This document shows positions 1 through 13,600 of a DNA stretch of 64,000 bases, piece by piece. Position numbers and translations under genes: made by a program. The notes beneath the pieces were generated by a model. The model worked only from the letters and a program-made list of their open reading frames with translations, made no database searches and was not told the origin of the DNA. Every line of letters starts with the position of its first letter. Positions within the stretch are counted from its first letter, which is position 1. The stretch lies in the NCBI RefSeq assembly GCF_009389715.1, contig NW_024068486.1, positions 1 to 64,000 on the forward strand, written 5' to 3'. This DNA comes from Phoenix dactylifera. Taxonomy: Eukaryota > Streptophyta > Magnoliopsida > Arecales > Arecaceae.

Positions 1-480
1 GTTTTATGAGGATACAAAAATAAATATAAATTTAAGAGAATATTCACACAAATTTAAATTTAGAAGGGTATTTATATAAAAAAAAACCTTAGATTTTTTA
101 TCTATAAATGTAACTAAAATAACTGTCGTATAAATTATTTTTTTATTTCTATTTGGAGTATGGACCCCAGCTGCTCATGAATAGCTTATCTGTTGAATAG
201 CCCTGATGTACACTTCTTTTTCTATTTGCTCAACAGCAGCAAAACCATAACAAGAATAAGACATTCAACAGAATAATCTTACAAAAGACAATGGTGTAAC
301 TCATCTGCGAGGCACCATTTGTCAGACTCATCCCTCTCGAAGACCTTTCGATCACCGATCCCAGCTTTAGCCTGCGTCGGGTCGCTGCTAGTTGAGACTG
401 GGAGACTCCTCAGCCATGCTGGTAGAGTTCTTCTTGTCAAAGGTAACCATATGGTGATGGTGTGTAAGCATCTGGACCTC
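1..480. other. AT-rich DNA and 3' flank of the lipase gene
   Basis: Positions 1-390 are AT-rich and hold no gene I can support. Positions about 395-480 still contain minus-strand codons resembling the lipase C-terminus (TFDKKNSTSMAEES), but not in the frame predicted by the splice phases. Confidence 0.5.
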
Positions 481-506
481 ATACGTACGGCTCGTTGAGT
501 GCAGCC

Positions 507-3500
507 TCATGCTCCTTGTTGTGCTCTTTGCAAGCGTCCTTTGCCGCTCCATCCTCTGCTGTGTGGGAATCTCCATGCTCCGCTCCCTCCCTCAGCAATC
601 AACTGCAGCTAGCAAAAAAACAATGCTGGGTCTTATCAAACGATGCACACAGAATCAATCTTTAGTGGATTTATCTGATTGCTGTGATTTCATATAAGGA
701 GATAATGAGCTATGAAGAACTAAAAAGTTTTTGATGAATGAAGTTCATCAGTTCCAAATCAGAGTTGGATAGAATGAATAGCAAGTTCCAAACAACATGA
801 TATTGGAATACAATGGAAACTGACAGTTTAAACTTAAAATGCGCCGATATGGATTTAATGCTGATGCTATGGGACTGTTTGGAGCCTTGTAGTTTAAAAT
901 TGCATGGCAACATAATTTCTATTGCAACTTAAAATTGCGGTTAGTTTACTTACAAGGAAGCTCACAAGGAGAATTTTGAGGAAAAAAGAGGACCTCTGAC
1001 AAGCATCCGTCAAGCACCTTTCAAGCAAAATGCCTGGTCGGGGCACTCAAACTTACAAGAAGATAAGGGTGCTACAGACGAAGAGATTGGTGTTGAAGTC
1101 GTCAATGGCAAGGGTCTGGGCATGGACCTAGGTACCCATGGGGAGGGGAGTGACAATTGGTGCAAGCTTTGAGGAAGGTGGAGAAGTTGAATGAGAAGGA
1201 CGGTAAGATGGACCCATGGCAGTGTTAGAAATAGAGGAGGTGGTCGGTAGTAGAGGAGTGGAGGAGAGGGCAAGGGAAGATAGAAATGCCTTTTTTTTTT
1301 CTTAATTAAAATAGCATCAAGTGGCTGCAACTCATTCTGTGGCCATTTTGACTATGAGTCAACCTTACCACACGATAATCTTGAGTTGCAGCCCAACGAG
1401 CAACTCAACTTACTGCACAATTTGAGCTACAGGCTTCCAAACTAGTGGACTGACCTGCACCTAAAACTTGAGCTGCATGCCGCTCCACATACAGCACTCC
1501 AAACAGCTCCTATGAGAAAGTCCAATTTACAGGTTTGGAGTAGACTTGAAAGTTATGGCTAAGACTCAAGCATCATCAAAAAAATTTTATTATGAAGGCT
1601 GGCAATATTTAAAAATTAGCTAGGTATAGACACGATGACATCTCGAAAAGTTAGATCCTGACATTATGTGTTGTACTCAGCATGCACAATGCAATAGAGA
1701 TACGCTATGTAATAATATTGTGCGTCTCGCACACGATATTGTGTTTACAATGTAATACTAAGATACGCTAGGAACACATTAACTACAGTCCTGATTGCTA
1801 ATCCTCTAGAACTGTAGCTTAATTGCAAAGTCCCTGCTGTCTTAACAGAATCGTTGAACTCATTATATTGGCTTTAAGAATTTTATTTATTTATTTATAG
1901 TATTCTATAGCGAAGGGATTTGTGCTTTCTGACTTATTGGAAGAAAAGAAAATTTCATGAGCAGAAGAGGAGCAGTTCAGGACTTACATCCAAGGCCCTT
2001 TGGGATTCTCTCTCTATCCAAATGATGGCATGGTCAGTAGTGGCATTGCAGGAAAGAACAATGTGCTCGAACCTCCCATCCACTGGCACCGCAGTTCTAA
2101 CGACTGGCGGAAATCTTCCACACCTGTGATCAGCGACCAACAAAAGATTATTCTTTTAGAGGAACAAAGTCCCGAATCTCTAAGCAGAACCAAACTGAAA
2201 ACGCCTACTCTATTGCAGACCTAATTATTTTAAATTTTCTTTTTTTTCCCACTTCTGAGAAGAATATCTTGAGAAATATAGACATGCATAGGGACCAGCC
2301 ACCAGAGTATTATGCAGGTGAGTTTCCAATTAAAAAGGCACACGAAGCAGCATTGATCCTAAGGCCTAAGCTTTTCACTTGGTGAGCTGGCTGCTGGTAT
2401 TCAGGAGAAGGACATTGATTTAGCTTATCTGATGAAATGTTCTGTTTATTTACAAGACTTGGACCAGGAAAGAGAAGAGAAGATTCCCAAAAGAGGGGGG
2501 AAAAAAGAAGCGAAATAGAACAGCAAATATAATGAAACTTCCATGAAAAGCCATTCAAACTGGGCTAGGATTACCTACTCTTGTTTAAGATGTCAGGAGT
2601 TAACCACGAGATACGCAAGGATGATTGACTATATTAGAAGCAAATATGTGGAATCCTCTCCTTCCAAACACTCATCCCCTCTGGATATTTTTCTTTTTTT
2701 TCTCTTTTTTTTTTTCTTTTCAAGAAGCAACTTGATCTCTCCTGGGAATTCCAGGCATCATTTTTACAATTTCCTACAAAGAATAGCCATTTTGTTAATC
2801 CATCCATCCAATAACATTCAGTTGTCCTCAAAGATCACCCAAATTCTCACCAGTCCACGAATATTCTCCATTTTTATCAGTTTCATGACACAGTCTTCAA
2901 GATGATTTTGATGATTGGTTGATTTCTAAAGAGGTAAAAGACAACCAATCAAAGCTAGATCACTATCACTGATAGAGAAATATCCAAAACCAACTCGACA
3001 CAGCTCATCATGGACTGGACCATGGTTCATCGGTAGTTTTATTTTCCCAAGTTTCAATAATTAGCCTTCCAACATGTTTGGATTGACTTGATGAAATTGA
3101 GTGCTCTTGTGGGAACTAAACGAAATGAGAATCAATGGAACTTACGTAACATTAAGGCTGCCAACGTGACAAGGGTCAAAATGTTGGATAATCTACAAGG
3201 TGTGCTGTTAAATGCATGTTATAGAGATAGGAAGAGTAGCAGAAACTAAAGGAGGGATAAGTACGTCAAAAGATGTGACAACAGAGGTCAAAATGATGTT
3301 ATGTAATGAAGACTAAAGGAGGCCCCTGTAAGATAAGGGATACTGATTTATGCAGTAAGGCCAAAACAGATAGCCAAGAAATATTGTAGTGGCTTGGTCT
3401 GCTTAAATTACTTGTGGGTTTAGCTACTGATAGCAAGAAATGATTTAAAGGAAAAATACAGTGAAAATTAGGATAAGGCATGTAAGGAATGACATTCCTC

Positions 3501-6500
3501 TAATAATGGTCATGTGTTGTATTTGTATATAATTATTTTTCTTTAACTTCCAGCTTTTGACACCTTTAGATGCCATCTTTTTCTTCCTTTTCTTTCCCTG
3601 AATGATTCACACCTTTTCCCTCATTTTCATATTGTCAAAGATGCTGTAAATCATTTGCAGGTAGAATAGAAGTGAATGGACAAACTCATACCTGAAGGGC
3701 TTCCTCTCAACAATGTGATAGAGCCGACCTGGTGCGTAGAGCCGCCTGGGATCTCTTAACTTGACATACTCAGGTATGCAGGTGTCTTTCATGCATCTTA
3801 GACATAGCTGGCATGGCAAACTGTTAACAGAAGATTACATCAGCCACTCTGAAAGCATATTAGGAATTGTCAATCTGTAAGTTGAACTCGAATAAAAATA
3901 AGTACAAAGTTCTAGTAGTTGGTTTCTACAAAAAGAACCTGTATTTTGCTATGACATCATTGTGTGGAAAATAAGATACAAACACTCTGAAGAACAAACA
4001 GAAAAGGCAATAATCATGTAGCATATGACAGTGTGTCATGTATCTGGAGAAGTGCAAGGGTTGTCAACTTCTCATGAATCTTGAATTCTTGATGATCATA
4101 TCTGAATCTTACCCCTCACCCTTTGTCAGAATCCAAATTCCTATGTTTGACTTAAGGTCTTTCTAATCCAAACCTAAGAATCTAATTCGTACAATATAAA
4201 ATTGTTTGTGAGGTATATATTTAAACAGATCATTTTAGGAATCAATCATAATATTAGCACTTAGCCCTTGTTTCAGCCATATCAAGTCAGATTCATGAGA
4301 ATCACAAGTCATTACTATCAAGGGTCACCACGGTATTACTTGAAGTTTTCGAGCCATTTTTCTCTAATTCCATCCTTGTTAGCTTGGGTCTCTCCATCCT
4401 CTTTCTAGACCCCTCAACACATATTTTTTACTAGCCTTTCTCAAATATTTGATGCACATACCGTACCATTCCAGTTGGTTTCTACACCACCAACGCCAAT
4501 TCCAAGCCCATATTACAAAGGTCAATGGTTTAATAATAGACTGACAGTAACTTGTATAAAGATGCTTGAACTTGAAATTAATTTTGATCCGGTTCATACT
4601 TTAGGGATAGTCATGATGCAAATAACTATTCATATTGATAACCAATTTACAGTCCCAACTGGATATGAACCTGGGTCCAGATACAGCAATCTGTATGTGG
4701 TTTTGATTTGGATACTGATTCTAAAAAACATATCAGACATTTATGATCAAACTGGAATTTGAGCTGATTAAAGATTTATGAATAGCAAGCTTCTTCAACA
4801 ATCAAGCATGTAAACAATTAAAACTGTATAGAAGTTATTACAACTGAGAATAGTGGGAATTTTTACTGAAGACCTTCAGTATTGAAGTATCATAATTTCT
4901 GAAATTTCACATTAGACTTCCCAAACAAGTATATCTTAATTATGAAAATGAGAAAGCAGTTGAGAATCTTCTCAGGGATAAAACCTACTATGCAGGTCAG
5001 CAAGAGTTTGAGTCTAAAAACTTTGTTCATTTCTACTTCAACACCAACTATGCTTTCCAGTGGAATCAACATTCACAAAGAGTGGTCTTATGAAAAAAAA
5101 AGATTAGTCCTCCACTTTACCAGAAGAGTGATTTGAAAATATCCTCCAAAGGAGTAGCTGTCCGAGGCAAAAAATCATCCTGCAAACATAATAATCATGA
5201 ACAGTAACACAACAATACAACTGAAGAAACATTTCTGGTAGATAAGAAGACAGCATAGTTTCAACAAACTCATTACAACTATCATGAGCAAACATGGAAT
5301 TTAGTTTAAGGATATTGCAAAATTGACAAGGATTACCTTGCTATTATTTACTCTTCCATGAAATAAAAGCCCAGCACCCTAGTAGATATTTTACAATTTT
5401 AAGAACGTATAATAGCATATAAGGCTACTACATAATTGCCAATGTGCTTGCGTCAATTATGCTTGCCATATGAATTCATATAATATTGATCATCCAGTTG
5501 TTCGTGTCATGAAGATAGTTGTCAATTGTCACAGAAAACCACATCCTCATGGATCCCAAATCTCTTGGCTCATTGTATAACTCAAATTAGTACTACTTAT
5601 AATTTAGCACACATGTTCTAATTCCCCTGGCATCCATTATTGTATATATATGGTTACGATGTCATGAAACATTTTCAATTTAAATGCATAGATAAGCAGA
5701 AGTAAAGAAATACACAAATAATAAAATCAGAAAATTTATGAAAAAAGGTAAAGTTTAGAATATGGACATTGTGTTTTGTATTTGATAATCACCAAACTTC
5801 GGTAAGAGCAAACAACAACATTGAGCAAATCAAGGTGAAAACATCTACTATAACTCAATGTCACCATATTGTTTGTGTGAAGCATAAACTGCATGATGCA
5901 ATAGTTTGATGTACGTTATATTGGTCTCTTAATCTACGCATGACATTGTCAGTGAAACATTAAATACAAAATCATCTCCTCATTCCAATGTTGGTGAAAA
6001 CAAAGAAAGACCATTCTAAATGCCTTTCATCAAAAGCATAACCTATATGCATGAGATATCATGTCATGAGCATCTTCAAGTGATTGCCTCCCACCGTCCC
6101 TCATTTTATATAGCCTCACTGTGTGCCTCAAAGCAATTTTGCAGAGCTTGCCCTCGAGACATAAGGCAATTTGAGCATCAAATAAGCCTTTTTACACAAT
6201 TCTCCACTTTCCTAGGATGTACATAACAGAGCAATAGCCAATAACAAGGAAGTTTTATAAAGAAAGCAAATCTTGCCTGAAGAACAACCGAGTTGATAAC
6301 ATCTGCATATCTAACAGCCAAGTTAAGTGACATGCACCTCGCAGGTGCAATTGCGAAACACCTGATCCTCTTCCTCTCCACATTTCCCAGCCTTTCCCTG
6401 TTCTGAACTGCAACCATAGCGAGCATTGCAGCCACACCAGAACCCAAAGAATGCCCTGTCAACGTAAGAGCATAATTTGGATTCTTTTCCAACAAATCCC

Positions 6501-6981
6501 TCAGAAAATCGCATTCGGCATCAAACAGCCACTCTGCAGCCTCCAATAGCCCATTATGAACATAGCCACCATCAAATTTCCTCTTCCCGAGCCTATTATC
6601 CAACAGCATCGCATAATCGCTCTCCTTAGCCATGTGTAGGCCTCTTATAGCAAGGGTAACTTCAGCATGGTCGTGATCGAGGTATATCAAGTAAGTCGGC
6701 GCGCGGCCATGGGTGTCCTCATAGGTCTTGCGGTGAACGACCCACCGGGGATTGATGCCATAGCCACCTGGAGGGGCCCATTGAGGGTGATCAAGATCAT
6801 CCTCATACACAGCAAGGATGAGGCGGCAGAGCCGAGGCACAGGCTCAAATTCATCAGCAGATGCCAGTCCCCAGGTCTCGCTGTCATGGCCAGCGCTGTA
6901 GAGGCAGCGTTGCCACGCCCAGCGAGCACAAGCAAGGCAGTACACACACTCAAGCACAGGGATGCAGCAAGCAAGCGACAT
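507..6981 (-). CDS. Class 3 lipase (sn1-specific diacylglycerol lipase-like), 5 exons
   Basis: Predicted serine lipase of the plant class 3 family (alpha/beta hydrolase acting on acyl-glycerols). Exons on the minus strand, 5' to 3': 6981-6277, 5179-5121, 3820-3692, 2123-1988 and 602-507. They sum to 1,125 nt (374 aa), with phases agreeing at every junction. Exon 1 starts at MSLACCIPVLECVYCLACAR and carries GHSLG (residues 176-180, nucleophile Ser178). Later exons give DDFLPRTATPLEDIFK, CLRCMKDTCIPE and VVRTAVPVDGRFEHIVLSCN, all conserved in plant homologues. Intron 1 uses a GC donor (CAG|GCAAG). The first four exons look intact. Exon 5 does not: family-like pieces MEIPTQQRMERQ, EHNKEHEAAL, PDAYTPSPYG and TFDKKNSTSMAEES lie in changing frames between about 600 and 395, so the in-phase product ends early with an unrelated tail. 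This could be real C-terminal decay or sequence error. The catalytic identity is well supported; the 3' end is not. Confidence 0.85.
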
Positions 6982-7081
6982 TGGAGGGCGAGACTAGGAA
7001 TGGCGGCGCATTGTGATAGCAACTGGAAATTAGGTGGTGACACTGCATTGGCTGGGAACAGAAGGGAATGCGACTAGGTGG

Positions 7082-9027
7082 GCCATTTAAGAGGTACTTC
7101 TCAATGGGGTCTTCAGGAAAATATAGGACTTCTTTTCTGATGAAAGAAGGAATTTGGAAAGATTATAATTGAAGACATAAAATAGAGGGGGAGTTCCTTC
7201 CCGGGTACAATTGCGCCTTTGAGCAAAAATCAAAAAGTTGGGATTTTTCTAAAGAAAAGTGCGTGTAAAGAGTTTTGAGTAGGATTGGAACTAGAAGGGA
7301 GGATATTAACTATTCAGAGAACTGGGAGTAGCAGGATTTGGTTTTGGGATGGCAGATGAGGGCCTGATGATGTAAAAGAGCAAGAAATCAAAGTTTTCCC
7401 AAACAGGGAAGAATCTGATAAAAAGCTGCAGGCTGGGCTCTGAGAGACCGAAGCTGAAACAACATAGAAATAAATCGGCCCTCTTTAGATTGGAGTACAA
7501 GGTCATGGAACCTGGAGTATACGAAGAGAGGGCAGGATGAGACTTACAGATGAGAGTTCTTTGAGGTAAGGAGAGAGCCAGTGCAAACTTCAAGCGCCAG
7601 GATATCTCCGTAGAAGACCACTAAACTCTATCTCTTCGATCCACTCGGAGTGAAAAGATGAAGACTTTCCAGCAAAAGAGGCAGGATTGGACGCAGAAAG
7701 AGACGCGAAGAGAAAGAAATTGTAGTAAGAGATCAGAATATATCGATTGAGGTCGGTAGATGTTTTGATTTCTCCGGGACTCTCAGATAGAAGTAAGGAA
7801 GGAGAACTCCAGGAGCTAGCTGGCAACGGAGGGTTCGGGGCAGGAGAGCAATGGAATTGGACTCCGCGAGGGAAGAAAAAGAAACACGAGGTCAAGAAGA
7901 AAGCCACCTACAAGTCAGAGAACAAGGCGGACAGCCTTATTGGGTCGGGTCTGCTGAGAATCTAAGCTAGATTCTAGGAGCATGGAGTTCGGCCGAGGAC
8001 GGCCCCTGGTCACCCGATTGAGATATCGGGCTGTAGGTTTCATGTCTAGGTGGATCCAATTGGAAACCACATCCTGAATTATGGACTCAAATAATAGGTG
8101 GGGCGGCAGACATTTGGCTCATGTTTTGTTAAAATTGAGCATAGAATCTGGATCAAGACCTTTGATATTAAGGTCTAATGGCTCATTACTGTAGAATTAG
8201 AGTGGGATGGGTCGAGCTCTTGTTGTAATGAGGTGACCTAGAATGTTGTCCTAGTTTACCAGTCTTGACCTGTTTAATAGGTTTAGTAGGCTGGTTGCAT
8301 TTTATATAAGGTAAAATTTCCATATTTAAGATTAAGTTTCTAGCTTATAAGAGTTTGGCAAGTGCATCGCATGCGAGAAATACCAAAGACGGCTGCGGTA
8401 TTTATGTAACCTAATAAATGCAATATCCAACTTAGGTTCGCTTCTATTGCATCTTTTACTTCGTAACAATTGAAGTAGGATATGCTAATTTAAGATGGGA
8501 GGGACCTCAACAACAAAGAGATGACCACTAGACAAAGAATCGTGAAGGCAGAACTCCGAAATTTGGTTTTAATATTAGAATAAATTTGGAGGTCAAGGAA
8601 GAGAGATTAAGCAGGCTGATGAAGGTTTGCGCGTAGAAGAGCTTTTATCCACTAATCTACTCTGAAACCAAATCAAAATATATGTTTTGGGTATAAAAAA
8701 CAAACTCAAGAAGCTATTAGGTTGGGTTTGTTCTTCTTGGGTTTGTTTTCAACATTAGATCCGTAGCATACTATGCGGGGTTTGAATTTAGATAGATCCA
8801 TACCTGAAAGCGCCAAACCTAATTCAATATATAGAAAAATTTACATACATATTCAGATGGATAAATATATACAAATATACTTGCATAATGTCTGTATCTG
8901 TCAATTTTTCTTTTTAATTATATAAAAAAAACAAGAGAAAGTCGTGGAACCATGATCTATCTTGTTCTACCAGATTCTAATCCATATCATTTATGGTAGT
9001 GCTTTTTCCTTTTAGATAACTTCTCTT

Positions 9028-9073
<46 letters not shown>

Positions 9074-10227
9074 CGTCATTATTTTTTTGTGTTTCACAAC
9101 TTATGGGATAGCAGTTTAGATGTGTTAAATAATTTAGAAAATATTTCAAAAAGTATACTTGTGAATACTGTTTTCTATTTGAAAGTTGGTTCAGTCCCTA
9201 ATCTTTTTGCATCCAAAATATTCGTTATGGACGTATAGTTTTTATTGGATTTAGGCTTGGGTTCGGATCTGATAAATTTTGAGGTTGGGTATGGATATGG
9301 CCTATTTCTCACCCCAACAGCTGACACGGCTATGTTGGACTTTGCTGTTCTATGGCGAGATTCCTCTTCAATTATACAGTGACAATGAGATATAGAGCAG
9401 TTTCGCTAGCACTACCATCTAAACATAAAGAACCCTTCACTACAATAATAACAACATTACTTCTTTAAGTTATAATTTTCTAAATATGAAAATATTTTTG
9501 CTAGAATTTGAAAAATATTGCTTTATGAAGATAAACTTTAAAAATATTACAGTTAGATTATTTGCTGTTATTTAGTCTATAGCTTAAAGGAAGGAGTTTG
9601 AAACCATTCTAATGGCCTTCGTTAAAACCTTAACCAGAACTGCTGATTCCTAAGCTATAAACAATATAATCATCTTAACATGCTCATTGTACGATGGTTA
9701 GAACAGGAAAAGTGCCCCACAAGGCACAATGCAGACCACTGGGCTAGCTCTGGACTCATCTCATCGTCAAAACAACTGGTAGTTACCATATTAACTAATT
9801 GGTTGGTTATCAAACGGTTCGATCAGAGACAGCATTGCTTTCTAACAACTAATCTTGTCGAATAGTTTGATAACTATCATATAGCTATTAGATTTGCTGG
9901 TAGCAACATGTTGACTCATTATTTTATGTCTAAGAGTTCCAAGCTCAGTCTGCTTGCTACTTTAAAGGGCAGCCATCTACAATTTGAGTTTCCAACATCC
10001 CCCACATCTGATGCAGGTCTGCAGAAAGCATGGATGGTTTCTACAATTATACTCTTCCATCCAATTAAAAATTTTCTGCTATCGTTAATGTAACTTAATA
10101 TATTAACCTGTTTCCTCACTGCTTCTCTATTTTTCTAGTGTGCTCATTTAAATGGGGAGGTTCCAAGGGAAGTTTATGTAAAGAAGGCAATAAAAAGTTA
10201 AGCAGCACCTGGACAAACTACCCACCA
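7082..10227. other. Gene-free stretch upstream of the lipase
   Basis: This is the presumed promoter side of the lipase gene (transcribed away from here, minus strand), followed by AT-rich DNA. Short ORFs at 7,300-7,965 show no recognisable domain and look like chance frames. A long TA dinucleotide run lies at about 9,030-9,072. Around 9,190-9,320 there is a weak stretch rich in GGGTTCGGAT / GGTTGGGTATGG words, resembling degraded hAT-type subterminal DNA. Confidence 0.5.
9030..9072. repeat. (TA)n microsatellite
   Basis: Uninterrupted alternating TA dinucleotides of about 42 bp, directly visible. A likely polymorphic marker site. Confidence 0.95.
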
Positions 10228-10675
10228 TAGGAATAGCAATTTATGATTTGACCCATCAGTTCAATCTGGCCCACTAGACTTATTTCTAGACTTATTTATT
10301 AAATAGATTGAATTCAGATTTTGATCATTGATTCGTTTAATAATTAGGTTGGATAATAACTCGATCCATTTAACCTATTTAAAATCTATTTAACTTATTT
10401 CTAATCTCTTTTAACCCGATTCGCTTAACATATTTAACCTATTTAAATCTATTTAATCCGTTAAAAACCTATTTAACCCGTTTCACCTGACTTGACATGT
10501 TTAATAAATAGATTATGGATCGGGCTGGATTATCTGTTTAATAAATAAGTTGAATTTAGATCTAAAATTTTAATTAGTGTAATAAATATGTCGGATTCGG
10601 GTTGATGAATTTTTGACCCGATCTGTATCTAACACGACCCGTATTTGACCCTGCCCAACCTCATTTCCACCCCTA
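10228..10675. mobile_element. Degraded hAT-like non-autonomous element
   Basis: The right end reads TTTCCACCCCTA, close to the inverse of TAGGGGTGGCAA at the ends of the large hAT-type element at 55.3 kb. The interior repeats words such as ATTTAACCTATTTAA, ACCCGTTT and GTTTAATAAATAG, which also occur in the subterminal arrays of that element. The proposed left end, TAGGAATAGCAATTT, is a diverged match. No matching 8-bp target duplication was found, so the left boundary is uncertain. It has no coding capacity. The call rests on the shared right-end motif and subterminal vocabulary. Confidence 0.5.
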
Positions 10676-13600
10676 CCATTATTCACCAACACCAACCCAT
10701 TTCCCACAACTGCTGAAAGGACCGTAAAACTGCCATGAGTCGATCTTTTCAAACCATGTACTAAAAACCCCTTAAAAAAGATTTGCTTATATCAGTTATC
10801 TAATGAACAAGAAAAATTAACCAACAAATGGCATCTAAAACTGAATTAACAACTCAAATTGCATCATCACTAACATGAGTTTGAGTCGCTAGGTTTTACA
10901 TTTTCTTTTCTCCAGCACCAAGCAGCCCTGCATACAAAAACAGTTTGTGAACTTGCATAAAGAACCAGTTTGTTTTCCCATCAAAAAATAAAGAGAAAGA
11001 GGCCAGATATCATTAGCCAGGTTATAAAGATTTCAATTGAAACAAACTGGTAAACTAAAAGTCATAACTTCCTATGTATTTCCTCAAAACTCCTTGATGT
11101 ATCCAGTTTAACTGATCTCAACTTGATGAATTACAGCAGAAAAGAAAATATTATATCATTCAAGGGGTGAAACCAATGTGAAAGTACATAACTGACCAAT
11201 TTAAAAATCATCAACATTTCTCCAAAAAGAAAAAAAGTCAATGCTAAAAGCCAAGAGTCCAGATTGAGAGCAGGATTAGTCTAGTCAGCTAAAATACAGC
11301 CATGAGAACTTGCCATCACTAGTTGCTAAGCATGCCAATGTAATATAGAATTTAGGGTAATTAATGAAAATAAATAACAAAAACTATCACATAGCACTTT
11401 CCTTATTTAGAAGAACTCAAGCTACCTAGTTGGACAAGCCAGCTTGATTACTTGAGCAAAATTACAATACTTTGAACTTCATTAACTTCCTAAATCATGG
11501 TTTCATCTGGGTCAAGATCCTGATATGTACTGGTATAAGCACCCATCAATATGATTTATGAAGACATCACCTGATATTTAACCGATATATCCTGACATAT
11601 CTGATAGTACGAAAATAATATACTGACCCATACTATATCATCTCTCTTAAAATGAATGTATACAACAAGACTTAAATCTTGTTGAACTATATTGGCTGAT
11701 ATTGATATTTTGGTCATTAGGATGCTGCAAAAACAAATTATATGTGCAGAAGCACCCTATAATGACAGAAATTGAGGAGCATAGAGGTATCCGAAGGAGA
11801 ATTTGAGGAGTCCACAAAAGACTGCCAACACTGACTATCCCGAAAACTAGGATGATTAACTTGAGTCCAAAGGTGATTTAACTTATCCCTAAAATTTAAG
11901 GATAATTGGTTCTGCAACCTCCTTCCATTGCTGAAAACACTAAAAGTTGACCCGTCCTGCCCTCAAATTCCTCTCCCTTCAATTTATTCTCTCACTGGAT
12001 GTAGCTTACACTCTCATAACCAAGTCATGGTTCCAAACAGGGCCAAAATATTAGCTGATGTGTCTGGATATCTTGATAATGTTAAAAATTTTCCAGCCTT
12101 TCATCTTGACTGATAAAAACCACTAATTGTTTCATCTTGGTATCATTTACCCACTTGGATTACCAAGTTATCATAGTACCTAACTTTCAGAACCCAGCTG
12201 AATACACAGGCAAATACACCATCAGCTAGGTAGAATAAAGAGAAGATTCTTAGCAATAGACGTATCAAAGAACAGCCCATAAACTTAACAGACATATAGC
12301 AGGTTATAGTGGTAGCTAACCAAAGAAAGATGAACCGGAGACCGGGTCGGTTCGGCGGTAGAAAACGGTTCCGGCCAATCGACCGGAACCAGCCAGACGG
12401 AATCGGATAGTTCCATCCAGTTTGACTCGGTTCAAACCGGTACTGAACGGTATGGGTGTCGGTACCGGTTCGGCGAACCTTATAGCTAACGGCTTTTCTT
12501 TGGTACAAGATTAGTGAACATATACCCTTGTGCATAAATATAAAGGCAAGCAAGCATGCACTTAACACACGTGCATGAAGATGTGCACTTGGATGCATAG
12601 ACTAGGAATTAGAAAGAAACAGACAACCAAATTCATGAGAAATGCTATTTGGACAAAACATGACATCTAGAAAAGGAAGTGATTCATTAAATATACCTTG
12701 TGTTTTTTTCTTGAGAAATAATTTTTGTGGGCCCACCATCCTTTGATGATGTTATTCCGGCCAGAGAGAACATGCCATACATGCTGTCCCATATATATGT
12801 TCACTGAGAAGCATTCGACTCATTAACCTGATAGAGAGAAAGATAGCTGCCTTGTCAGAAAGGATATGCACATGATAGAAAATATTTCTACTGTTCCCAT
12901 AGTTGTGTTTCCAAAAGCAAAAATGGTTTCAAAACATGCCCGTAGGAAACAATTACATGTTCCACTAAAGAATATTTAATGTTAAAAAAGATAAATCTCA
13001 GAATCCATTTCTGCTTCTTAAACAGCAAGGACAGGGGTTTAGAAGCTACCTGAATGATGTTATTAATAGTCAAAGGCATCGCAAGACTGCTAACAGAAAT
13101 AGGTTAATGAACAATCTTGTAAACTTCATTAAATTACAGTTATTTACTTCATATTTTTTCCCTTCTTTTTGATGAAAAGAAGAAGCATGATGTGATATTA
13201 ATTATATATCCAACAGAAGAAGAAAACATTTCGTATTTGGAGATACAATTTACAATCATATAACATGAAACAACAGCGGAACCAAAAGGAAATGTCACAT
13301 AATTGGAATGTTGGTCTTCAGACATCATAATACATGCAAGATTTAGTGTCAAACAAAACTATGATGTGATATCTTTTGCAAATTCCACAAGACAAAATAA
13401 GTAATTCAACAAACATAACATAATCTATTAACAGAAGATTCTTCAGAGAGAAAGAGTGAAACTTCTATACAGACACATATGACCACATATCATTGCATGA
13501 ATATATTTTGTATAACTCACAAGACAAAGCAAAATAGTTGACATGTAGGACATCACCCATATATTATGTATGACTCACAAGACAAAGCAAAATAGTTGAC

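Noticed and set aside
6667-7077. 136-codon plus-strand ORF and a 118-codon minus ORF over the lipase start
   Set aside because: Both overlap lipase exon 1 in other frames and lack any family similarity.
7590-7965. Overlapping short ORFs upstream of the lipase
   Set aside because: Low-complexity composition, no domain, and no splice support.
12143-12598. 151-codon minus-strand ORF
   Set aside because: It crosses a GC-rich repeat island; its composition reflects that island and no domain is visible.
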